A DNA stretch of 64,000 nt. Source: Romanomermis culicivorax. Its lineage: Eukaryota > Nematoda > Enoplea > Mermithida > Mermithidae. This document shows, in pieces, positions 11,115-20,299 of the stretch; within the stretch, counting starts at the first letter, position 1; each line of letters opens with the position of its first letter. The DNA lies in assembly GCA_963922205.1 (NCBI GenBank), contig CAWUHX010000091.1:558001-622000 (forward strand), read 5' to 3'. The position numbers were made by a program, and so were the translations under genes. The notes under the pieces were generated by a model. It had not been told where the DNA came from and ran no database searches. It was given only the letters and a program-made list of their open reading frames with translations.

Positions 11115-12270
11115 CTGACAACAGAAAAGCATTGAATATTGACCGCGTGAAAAAAAGATTGTTCAGTATATACCCATTTTGCACATATGCTAGAAAAGTC
11201 GGCCATTCTTTCGTCAATAGAAATTCAATTACTGATTAATGGTGCGCTGCATAATATTGCAATTTGTTGAGACTAAAAACGAAGAATATGATACTGTACA
11301 ACCAAAGGAAAGCCTGTATAACATGAATATAATAAAAAAAGTCGAAAGCATTTGCGCTGAGAGTGAGCTCATGAATTAAGATAATTTTTAATCTCAAGAA
11401 AAGAAAATATTTGGGACTCTAAAACCAAGGAAATCGCCTTTTTTCAACACCTTTTTTAGAAAATCGGAATATACATCTGCTAGAAAACAATAGCAGTATT
11501 TAGAAATGATGAGATAAGATTCTAAGACCAAAAACGACAGTGAGATACGAACAGAGTCAAAGAATGGGGAAACCAGCTTTTTGTTAGCTGATCCCCGGTT
11601 TATGACTGAGTAAAGCAGGGAAACACAGTACGATTTCATTTTTCTCAGACACACAATCGGAAAATTTACCACTCTTACAATTTTCAACACTGAAAATTAC
11701 TAGATGTAATCCGCTTAGCTTTCTGATCGATTTTTGCTCCAAAAGAGTTATTTTCGATCAAAAAAATATGAGTTTTTTGTCGATTTCTGGTTGGATAAGA
11801 TGGTTTAGCTGTCGACAAGTGAAAGTTAGGGGAGAGGTCGAAAACTGCCTATACGACAGGGTTTTCTTTTTTAGCAATGATGATAAAGATAAATTTTTTG
11901 GCAGTGATTGGGCGTGTGTTGATGAAAATTTTAGTCGTGCTAAGAAAAAGTAATACAGATTAAGGAAAGTAAGCGACTGTGCTAATGGGACACGTGCTAA
12001 AAAAGAACCCTGCTATTCGACTTAATATTTTAGGAGTACCGTGATTTTTCCCGCAAATGACCCTCTTCGTGGAAATTTTTTTCAGAAAGTGGAAAGCAAA
12101 TGTAAAATAATGATAGACTACATTGTTCGGCGCGAAACGGGGTATAATTTTTTATTATAACGCTTCTAAAACGTCGAGAAAAATCGTTTTTAAAGCTTAT
12201 TCTTCTGCGACCATCGATGATAAGTCGTAATCATCGTTTTATCGATCGAATCCTCATTGCCCCGGGTAAA
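11115..12270. other. No exon recognised upstream of the POC1-like exons
   Basis: The initiator exon and promoter of the POC1-like gene should lie in this direction, but no start-bearing exon with a matching phase could be identified. The stretch holds a copy of the 130-bp repeat at 11885-12010 and, near 12130, a degenerate GGCGCGAAACGG hairpin motif. Confidence 0.4.
11885..12010 (+). repeat. Second copy of the 1295-1430 repeat
   Basis: Same block order as 1295-1430: TTTTTTGGCA, ATTTTAGTCG, AAGAAAAAGT, ATTAAGGAAAG, GCTAATGGGAC, then GTGCT-AAAAA. Noncoding; ends unresolved. Confidence 0.6.
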
Positions 12271-12274
12271 ATCA

Positions 12275-12502
12275 GACGTTTCTTCCCAATTTCATCTTCA
12301 TTTTAACAGGTCATTTTTCCCTCAAAAGAGTCGACATATGCTTTATGCTTTTTTGAGCCTCTTTAATCATTCTAATAATGTCTGAATTGACGTTTCTTCC
12401 CAATTTCATCTTCATTTTAACAGGTCATTTTTCCCTCAAAAGAGTCGACATATGCTTTATGCTTTTTTGAGCCTCTTTAATCATTCTAATAATGTCTGAA
12501 TT
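12275..12502. repeat. Perfect 114-bp tandem duplication
   Basis: Positions 12275-12388 and 12389-12502 read identically from GACGTTTCTTCCC to ATGTCTGAATT. No mismatch was seen, so the duplication is recent, or is an assembly duplication. It carries no obvious feature. Confidence 0.9.
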
Positions 12503-13775
12503 TAGCAAAAAAATTTAATTATTCAAGTTTTAGAAATTGTTTCCAAATGATCTGAAGCAAAAAAATTCAGCAGCAGACATTATATTTTGGATTCGAATAT
12601 CGTTGCGCCAGAAATTTTTTTTGAACTTTCATATTCATGAACGCTGGAAAACGAATTTTTTCAACATTTCTTTCCTGGATAGAACGTCTAATTTTCAACG
12701 AATTCCATCTAGTCGGGTGAAAAGCGAAAATAATGTTTGAAAAATGCAACTAAAATTAAAAAATTAGGCAAGCAACCAATAATTTGGATCCTTTGACGAG
12801 CAAGGACTTATGTCCATACCTGTGAGAAATCCAACTAGTTGGGTACACAATAAAAAACGCTTTTAAGGAGAGGGAGTTGCCAACTTTCCAAAGCTTTGAT
12901 GTAGAGAAGTTAGCAAATGTTCAAAAATGTTTTTTTCGACCAAAAAATGGACAAAACACGCCCGTGATCAATGAATTTTGTCGTTGAAACTAATACTGAG
13001 CATTATTCTGATGGGTGGTGCCGAACAGTTTTCGGTTTTTTGAAGGAGTTCCGCTCCAAAATGTCATTTTCGACCAAAAATAGATATTTTTCGACGATTT
13101 CCAGCCGGCGAGGAGAAGTAGCTGTCGACAACTGAGCGTTGGGGGATGGAGTCGCCGACAAATGATTGCAAATTTTATGGAGACTCTCAACCCAATCCCT
13201 CGTCCATCTGAAGGTATGGAGTATGCGACAGAATTCTGAATCCGGAGCTCCGCTTAGCGCCTGCACGACAATCAATTTCATAACGAGTTCTAGTGGTTAA
13301 AAAACAAAATTTCCCTATTTTGTCATGTAAGCGACCAATAATTTTCTGCACAATTAGTTTTGTCGGCCAAAACTGCGCCGCTCGCTCAGTTCACCTGAGG
13401 CTGCGCTGCGCAAAAAAACCTGCGCGCACACTCAGGGTTTTTTGAAAAGGACAGGTCGCTATGTACAACTTGGGAAAAAATTGGTTGAACATAGAAATTT
13501 TTGGTTGCTCATTCTAGAATTGATAATTCCGCTTGGTTTTTTCAGAAAAATGTTAAAAGCTAGTTTTCTTGTATTTTATAGAACTAGTATCAGTTTTGGA
13601 TTTTTAAAACTGAATTTCTGTCGAAAATAATGAAGAGGCTGGCAATACAAACTCACTAGGTGCGTACCGTCAAAAAATTTCAATTTCGACGCTTCTTGAA
13701 CGTCGGAATTGCATTTTTAGCTTATTTTTCTGCAACCGCCGATGATCATGATGTCTATCTTCATTTGGCGAAAGA
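12503..13775. other. Old repeat relics, no gene
   Basis: Between 12590 and 12720 the AACGCTGGAAAA block of the hairpin-ended family recurs; near 13680-13760 there is a second relic resembling 12170-12240 (CTTATTCTTCTGCRACC then a GATGATAA-type block). Nothing coding is supported. Confidence 0.4.
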
Positions 13776-13779
13776 TTTC

Positions 13780-14140
13780 GTAGATTTTTTGTCATTGTCT
13801 CGAAATCGTTTTGTCGCAATGACCAGATGTGCATGGCTTGGAGCTAGTTTGTCGATGTGTCCATGCAAAGGGTAAAGAGCAGGGGCGATAGGGCTGATCC
13901 TTGATGTACGCCAACATTGATAGCAAGCGGTGGTGATAGACCGGCTGGGCATCGGACAGTGCTGGTAACATGGTAGGGCAGCTTGATCCAGTGAATGTAG
14001 GAGGTTGTGTGAAATATTGTGTGAATAGAGGGCATACCATATAAGCTCATGTTGGACTTGGTCGAATGCTTTCTCCTGATCCAAGTATGACATGTGGACG
14101 GGTTTGTTCTCTCGACATTTCTCCAGGAGTCTCAAGTTCA
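13780..14140 (-). pseudogene. RTE-like non-LTR reverse transcriptase fragment, frameshifted
   Basis: Read on the minus strand, one frame gives MSYLDQEKAFDQVQHELIWY, matching the RT block around the first catalytic aspartate, and an adjacent frame gives NVGVHQGSALSPLLFTL, the conserved VGVHQGSALSP block of RTE-like and related non-LTR reverse transcriptases. The blocks are in the right order but different frames, so at least one frameshift has occurred. Endonuclease and the YxDD region are absent. This is a dead LINE fragment. Confidence 0.8.
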
Positions 14141-14464
14141 AGAAGTCTCAAGATCAGCCTTTTTTTCTTCTAGAACCCTGCAAATAAATTTTCAGAAGTA
14201 AAACTGATGCAAATTCAATGGAATACAAAAAAACTAGCTTTTCGTCATTTTCGGATAAAATTAAGTAAATTTATCAATTTTTGAGTGTGGACAACCAAAA
14301 ATTTTTGCCTCAAGTTGCACATTTCTACCCGGCCTGTACAAAAATAAAAAACTTGGTCTAAAATGATTTTTGCAACCTTCATTGTGTATAAATACAGAAG
14401 TTCAAGTTGGGAACATTTGATAAAGCGACGCGCCCGAAGGGCACGAGCAAAGCTGCGTAGACGT

Positions 14465-14690
14465 GCACTAGACGCCCATCCAGCCCAGGGTTTTTCTGCA
14501 CACAGCAATAAAATTTTGGCCTTAACAGCCAAATTTCCGGCCAAGTCGCACAGTGCAACTTGCAGCCTGACTATCTTTTTGACTTGACAATAGGTTATAT
14601 GCTTTTCTGTCCGGAGGTGCATTTTTATGCGTTCTAAAATGGAAAAAAAGTAGGAAATTTCCGATGCTTCGCACCGGATTTCAAATTATT
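14465..14690 (-). repeat. Inverted partner of the 700-895 repeat
   Basis: Reverse complement matches 700-895 block by block, including the CACCTCCGGACAG block, the GTTGCACTGTGC near-palindrome and the CTGTGTGCAGAAAAACCCTGG end. Next to it, near 14660, lies a degenerate GGTGCGAAGCATCGG hairpin followed by AAATTTCC, tying it to the hairpin-ended family. Confidence 0.6.
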
Positions 14691-14699
14691 TGTAATTTT

Positions 14700-15600
14700 T
14701 TATATTATTCTAGTGTGCGGTTAGAAAATGCCATTCTAGCTAATAATTATAGCTACTAATTATTGACATATTATGGATATGTTGTTAGATTCTGTGTTGC
14801 CTTTTTGACGAATTTGATGAAAATCAACATTTTTCTCGGTTATTTTCTCAAAATATGTTTGCAATTTCTATAAAAATTTTGACTTTAACATTTTGAGTCT
14901 AATCTTGCTGGTTGAAGGATTCAAATTCTTAGCGTCTTGCCTAGTTTCTGAATTTTAGTTTGTCGGACTGAAAATTCATTGAATTCACTAAAAAATTAAA
15001 CCTTCTGTTTGGGAAGTAAAAGTCGGAAGGATTCATTTTTTAACGTTTTAAAATATCGATATCCGGAAAAATTTTGGCGTTACACTCTACCCATGCTAAC
15101 CTTTTCATTTTCTCTCCAAAACTCAGAAAATTAGATTTTAAAAGCTTAAAACCGACGCGAATCGAATGGAATACAGTTTCCAATCTCACTGAATGAAGAG
15201 AGGATGTTAAGAATTTCTATTCATTCATCAGTCATTGACATTCTCAAAGTTTTTTGCGATAATACAAATATACTATTCGAATAGAATTCGATCACGTTTG
15301 CGCGAATAAAAATAGTCAATCGCATTGACTCGGTGCGTAGCGCCGAGAAAATTTTGTGTTTTTAGCCCCTAAAATGTCTGAACATCAAGACAATTTGCAG
15401 TTCGACCACTCAAAAAAGTATGTGCCGAATGGCATTTTTTGTCCCATTCTAAATTTTTGTGCGCCAAAAGCCATGTTTCGGCACGAAAAAACTGCTAATG
15501 GGCCATCTATACGTAGCTTTTTCAACGAAACGGATCTCAACAGCTCGAAACGTTCAGCTCGAAAATCCACTTTCGGTCGGAACGGGTAACTGCAATTTTT
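14700..15600. repeat. Dispersed noncoding repeats (reverse copies of the hairpin family)
   Basis: About 14870-15090 reads in reverse complement like 3590-3790 (AACGTT, GGATTCATTTT, TCGACTGAAAATTCAT-type blocks). Around 15325-15345 there is a GTGCGTAGCGCCGAGAAAATTTT motif, equivalent to the one at 18728. Between 15370 and 15500 a decayed relative of the TTGGCACAA repeat (16333-16650) can be followed. No gene. Confidence 0.5.
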
Positions 15601-15607
15601 TTACTAA

Positions 15608-15990
15608 TATCAATAATAATAATAATAATGATTTATTGGGTCGAGAATAATACGTTGCAAATATAAAGAATAAATATACGTGAAAGGCGTAATACCTGAA
15701 GAAATTAGCGAATTAAGTTATACATATCAAAGAAAGGTATCCGATTTATACCCGACCCGTTCAAGTCTTATCAGAAAAATTTTTTGCACTTCTAGCATTT
15801 ACAGTACTTAGATCAAGAGAATTCCAAACCCGGATTACCCCACTACAGAATTTATGTTTCAACAGATCGTGGTGATAATAGGAATTCAGCAGTTTAAATG
15901 AGTTAAGCACAATTAGAATTATGAAAGATAGAGAAAAAGTTATTGAATGGCTACATTCAAACGAACAATATGAAAAAACCAAACTGAGAT
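15608..15990 (-). pseudogene. 3' end of a CR1-like LINE with a microsatellite tail
   Basis: On the minus strand, HHDLLKHKFCSGVIRVWNSL followed by a short stretch to a stop near 15770 matches the conserved C-terminus of CR1-like LINE proteins (F-S-x-R-V-I-x-x-W-N-S-L-P). Downstream it ends in an (ATT)n run at about 15608-15628, as expected for the 3' tail of such elements. It is severely 5'-truncated. Confidence 0.75.
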
Positions 15991-16291
15991 CGAAACAAAG
16001 CCGTCGTAGATCTAATCGCTCTAAACCCAGGTGGTTCAGACGTTCATTGTAGTATCATAACCTAGTATTAGGATTTCAAACTACTGTGACGTATTTTAAT
16101 GGTCCAATACGTATCCGGGTAGTAATGAAAGCCTTTGTAAGTATATTTTTATTTTTACTTTTTATTTTTTTAGAATTAGAGTATCAGTAATTGTAACGCT
16201 TAGATCTTGTGTTGTACCAGATATATTACTGTCATCACGCTTCCAATTTTGCGGAAACCGACTGACGGTAATGTCCAACCGAATCGAACCA

Positions 16292-16325
16292 TACCCATAC
16301 CTGTACTTGGGGGGTTGGGGGTCCT
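16292..16325 (+). mobile_element. Solo left end of a G-tract (A-type) element
   Basis: CATACCTGTACTTGGGG, then a further G-run, matches the left end of the G-tract elements but breaks off into a different repeat at about 16322. No right end is present. Confidence 0.6.
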
Positions 16326-16332
16326 AAAACGT

Positions 16333-16650
16333 CTAAAAATCAAGGAAATTTAATGTTTGATCAGCCAACAATTTTGTACCTTTTGGCACAAACGCTCAAA
16401 ATTTTTTGTGTCATTCCAAATTTTTTTGTGCCAAAGACCATGTTTTGGCACAAAAAAAAAACACTGGTGTGCAACAAAAAAAAAACCCTGGCGACAGCGT
16501 TTTTTTTTACACGGACATTTGTGCCAATTGGCACAAACGGCCAAAAAAATTTGTGCCAATGGTACAAAAAATTTTTTCTACTAGAAATATACTGAAAAAC
16601 TGCGAAAAAGTTTTATGCCAAAAGTTTGATGAAAAGTTAACGTTTAAAAC
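16333..16650 (+). repeat. TTGGCACAA-rich repeat, second copy at 18780-19365
   Basis: It shares with 18780-19365 a leader (AAACGTCTAARAATCAAGGAA), repeated GGCACAAA / TTTGTGCC words, the palindrome TTTGTGCCAATTGGCACAAA, and a trailer (CAAAAGTTTGA then GCATTAATTTTTTG). Many words of it are complementary, so open frames on both strands here are by-products of the repeat. No coding function is supported. Confidence 0.75.
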
Positions 16651-16699
16651 GCATTAATTTTTTGGAAAAATCGTGCTCCTCAACCTATTTGTCAGCTAA

Positions 16700-17124
16700 A
16701 CCATTTCAGTCAGATAAGAAAAAACTGTGCAAGAAAATATTTCGCGACAACTCTAAAAGAAATGGAATGCTGACAAAATTTAAATAACTCTAGAATCGTT
16801 CAGGAAGTTCAAATTGACTCACTTCGACTTACGACGAATATGAATTATCGATACATTTAGCAACACTGTAAAGACTAGGAAAAATTAAGTTAGAAATTGT
16901 GTAAATTTTCGGCCGAAATATTGTACCATCACCAACGATATCGATTTTTCTATTTAAATCAATCAAAAACAAAAAGTAAGAATTTCAGTTTTGAACCCGA
17001 ATTTGACCGAATTAACAGAGAATATTCAGAATTTCTTCTCATTCATCCATCAGTCATTGAGAGCCTATAAAATGTGCTGCAACGATACTAATACACTGTT
17101 CGGAGAGAATAATAATCATATTCT
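16700..17124. repeat. Diverged dispersed repeat, relatives at 15120-15320 and 33850-34100
   Basis: Shared blocks include ATTTTCGGCCGAAA/TTTTTGGTCGAAA, TTGTACCA, AATTTCAGT, a TCTATTCATTYATC block and GCGATAATACAAA/GCAACGATACTAATAC. All three are noncoding and strongly diverged. Confidence 0.5.
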
Positions 17125-17772
17125 CTACTAATAATCATATTCTCCAAGCAGATCTTGATAGAATTTCTGCCTGGTCTGCCCCCTGGCAGCTTGATATCTC
17201 TGCTGATAAAAGTAAAGTGCTCTACTTTGGTTATTCTATTCCTATACATTGTTATCGGTTGGATAGCTGATATTTACCCCACGAAGAGCAAACTGTAAAA
17301 GATCTTGGTGTGCTTATTTCTCACAATTTATCTTTCAAAAATCATATCAACTCAATTGTGAACAGCTCACCAACGGAGTTCCTTAATCTTGAAAGCTTTT
17401 ACTTCAAGAAATAAATCAGTTCTAATTAAAACCTTCAATACATATGTCAGACCTATACCTTAGTACTGCTCTACTGTGTGGAATCCTTTTCACATGAATG
17501 AAATTCTGCTGATCGAAAATGTACAACGGAAGTTTACCAAGAGATTATTTGGTAAAAACTCTAGCTTTTCTTATGAAAAACGTCTAAAATCTCTTCTTCA
17601 AGAACGACTTGAAACCCGCAGATTAATAGCTGCTCTTTCTTTAAATTTTCAAAATTATCAGAGATCACACCTGTATCATCAAAAATGATTTCTTTACGCT
17701 AAACTCTAATGACAACACTCGTCGCCAACATGATTTCAAGCTCATTACTGGCAAAGTTAAATCCAATTTGAG

Positions 17773-18238
17773 CATACCTGTAAGACCTCCGACCAGTTGG
17801 GGGGGGGTAAATCCGAAATTTTGGGGGGGGGGGGTAGGAAAAAGTCGAAATTTTTCCCAAAAAAGGCCAAAAAACCATACCTGTACTTGGGGGGGATTGG
17901 GGGGGGACCCCCCCCCCCAACTTGGCCAACCCAGTACCCAAAATGGTTTTCCCCCCCAACCCCCCCCCCCCCCCAGTTGGGAAAAAATTAAAAAAATTTG
18001 TCAAAAAGTGTATGTTTTTTGGCCTTTTTTGGGAAAAATTTCGACTTTTTCCTACCCCCCCCCCCCCCAACTGGTCGGAGGTCTTACAAGGTATGCAAAA
18101 AACATACACTTTTTGGCAAATTTTTTTAATTTTTTCCCAACTGGGGGGGGGGTTGGGGGAGAAATGATTTTGGGTACTGGGTTGGCCAAGTTGGGAGGGG
18201 TCCCCCCCCCAACCCCCCCCCCCCCAAGTACAGGTATG
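17773..18238 (-). mobile_element. G-tract (A-type) element, target duplication AATTTGAG, with a nested copy
   Basis: Ends CATACCTGTAAGACCTCC (left) and CAAGTACAGGTATG (right) make a 10-bp inverted repeat CATACCTGTA. Exact 8-bp duplications AATTTGAG at 17765-17772 and 18239-18246. The element proper is 17773-17875 plus 18104-18238. The middle has four long G or C homopolymer runs separated by short conserved words such as AAAAAGTCGAAATTTTTCCC. It is noncoding; the C/G runs create spurious proline/glycine-rich open frames. Orientation is opposite to the copy at 23513. Confidence 0.92.
17876..18095 (+). mobile_element. G-tract element nested inside another copy of itself
   Basis: Begins CATACCTGTACTTGGGG and ends TTACAAGGTATG (one extra A compared with other copies). 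Exact 8-bp duplications CAAAAAAC at 17868-17875 and 18096-18103 lie within the host copy. Removing 17876-18103 restores a continuous host element, which proves the order of insertion. About 220 bp, noncoding. Confidence 0.92.
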
Positions 18239-18779
18239 AATTTGAGATTATATGATTTTTGTAACAGATATATCAATACATGGAATAACCTTCCTTCAGA
18301 TGCTATCAATTCTTCCAGTCTGCAATGTTTTAAGAACGAAATTATGAAAATCGATTTTTCCAAATTCCATGGGGGAGCGCGTTAGTTCGTTACACTTTGT
18401 AACCTGCGCTTCCTAGACTAATCGAACTTTCTTTATAGTAGTTTGTACATTCCGAACTTACATTACGTAGAAACTTTCCTTCTGTTTTATTTCCATTTTT
18501 TAACCTTGTCTAATTTCTAGATATTTTTTTCTCGCTATCTTTGTGTATTTTCTTTTTACATTTCATTTGATCAATCTTAAAAATGTTTTTAGTGTTGTTT
18601 CACCGTAATACTCTATGGATTTTTTTATATTTGCTTTTTTTGTCTTCGACTAGTAAACAAACAAACAAACAAATCGTTCGCGTTCGGGCGGGTCGAATAT
18701 AGGAATAGGAAATATACCATGTTCATTGACTCGGCGCCAAGCGCCGAAAATTTTATGTATTCCAGCCTCTAAAACGTCT

Positions 18780-19395
18780 AAGAATCAAGGAAATTTAATG
18801 TTTGACCAGCCAAAAATTTTGTGCTAATTGGCACAAACGCTCAAAATTTTTTGTGCCATTCCAAATTTATTTGTGCCAAAAACCATGTTTTGGCACAAAA
18901 AAAAACGATCAGCAGTACCGATTTGGAAGTATACAGTACAGATTTCTTCTGGAGCCTTGCAACTGCAAAGAATATGTCCGTTTGTTCACCGTGAGAATTG
19001 TCAGGATGGAGCTCAGTTCCTCAACTAGACAGAATATGTCAGTGATATAGCCGCGCTACCTGATGAATTATTGTCTCGCGATGAATTATTGTCGCGGATT
19101 GTACAAGTGCTAGTGACCGGTTATTGATAGCGCATATAAAAGTATTAACTGTGTCCAGTTTTTGATGATCACCTAAGAACAAAGCATTGCGGAATGCGGA
19201 CAGCGTTTTTTTTGTGCACGGACATTTGTGCCAATTGGCACAAGAGGCCAAAAAAATTTGTGCCAATGGCAAATAAATTTTTTTTTACTAGACACTGAAA
19301 ACTGCGGAAAAGATTTAGGCCAAAAGTTTGACAAAAAGTTATTGTTTAACGCATTAATTTTTTGTAAAAATCGTGCCCAATCTATTTTTCAGCTA
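18780..19395 (+). repeat. Second copy of the TTGGCACAA-rich repeat, with a different middle
   Basis: Leader and trailer match 16333-16650, but about 300 bp in the centre (18905-19200) are unrelated to the first copy. Just upstream, at 18728, is the GGCGCCAAGCGCCGAAAATTTTATG motif. No gene is supported. Confidence 0.7.
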
Positions 19396-19400
19396 ACCAT

Positions 19401-19853
19401 CATACCTGTACTTGGGGGGGGGGGGTTGAGGGGGGACCCCCCCCCAACTCGGCCAACCCAGTACCCAAAATCATTTACCCCCCCCCCCAGTTCATACCTG
19501 TAAGACCTCCGACCAGTTGGGGGGGGGGGGGTAGAAAAAAAGTCGAAATTTTTCCCAAAAAAGGCCAAAAAACATACACTTTTTTGAAAATTTTTTTAAT
19601 TTTTCCCAAACTGGGGGGGTTGGGGGGGAAATGATTTTGGGTACTGGGTTGGCCAAGTTGGGGGGGTCCCTCCCCCCAACCCCCCCCCCCCCCCAAGTAC
19701 AGGTTTTCCCCAGTTGGGAAAAAATTAAAAAAATTTGCCAAAAAGTGTATGTTTTTTGGCCTTTTTTGGGAAAAATTTCGACTTTTTCCTGCCCCCCTCC
19801 CAAAAATTTCGGATTTACCCCCCGCCCAACTGGTCGGAGGTCTTACAGGTATG
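19401..19853 (+). mobile_element. G-tract element split by another G-tract element
   Basis: Left end CATACCTGTACTTGGG at 19401, right end GGTCTTACAGGTATG at 19853; own sequence is 19401-19492 plus 19716-19853. No clear duplication: left flank CTAACCAT, right flank TCAACGCG, so one flank may have been rearranged. It inserted at the end of the TTGGCACAA-type repeat. Confidence 0.82.
19493..19707 (-). mobile_element. Second self-nested G-tract element, target duplication CCCCAGTT
   Basis: Starts CATACCTGTAAGACC; the right end reads AAGTACAGGTTTT, so its last bases deviate from the CAGGTATG consensus. Exact duplications CCCCAGTT at 19485-19492 and 19708-19715 lie in the host copy's C-tract/GTTGGG junction. 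About 215 bp. Confidence 0.85.
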
Positions 19854-20299
19854 TCAACGCGGTTTTTTTTCCTCAATTGACCATTTTTGAAAATTTTTTT
19901 TTTGAATTGAGGAAATCTTTTTTGGACTTAGGCAACAATTTGAGGAAAAACTTTATTATGATTTCCTAATCGGAGGTGTGCATAACGCGTCATAATTTTA
20001 ATTTTTTAATAATTCTATATATTATTCCAATGCGCGGTTAGAAAATGTCATTCTAGCTAATGCTTGCTCTTATAGACACTGTTTTTTTCCACGAACTTTT
20101 TTCCACAAATGTGGAAAGGGGTCAAATTTTTTTTCCTTTTTTTTTTAAATCAAACTGGCAAGCAGTGGTATGAACTGACTTTATCGTCAATCTCAGATCA
20201 TGATTACGACGCGTATTGTCGTTTATACACGAAAAGTCATCAGAATTTAGAACTTTTTTTTTGTGGATTATGTTGTATACATAGTTCAGAGGGCAGATT
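19854..20299. other. No gene recognised
   Basis: AT-rich DNA with a dyad TTTTTTCCAC / GTGGAAA near 20088-20122. No exon or element boundary could be defined. Confidence 0.4.

Larger units (their letters stand above)
17125..18675 (+). pseudogene. CR1-like LINE 3' half, interrupted by a G-tract element
   Basis: Plus-strand translation shows the RT thumb region (LQADLDRISAWSAPWQLDIS, then VKDLGVLISHNLSF), a VWNPFHMNEILLIENVQ block, KRLKSLLQERLETRRL and the C-terminal YINTWNNLPSDAIN, ending at the TAG at about 18383. The 3' UTR ends in (AAAC)n at 18656-18675. Frames are broken before 17476. The A-type element 17773-18238 sits between two codons of the C-terminal part, where its AATTTGAG duplication can be subtracted without loss of frame. 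The element is 5'-truncated and dead. Confidence 0.85.

Noticed and set aside
17768-18385. Proline/glycine-rich open frames on both strands over the G-tract elements (also at 19475-19969, 23493-23916, 63165-63644)
   Set aside because: They are translations of G/C homopolymers within noncoding elements whose borders and target duplications are known; the frames start or end outside those borders.
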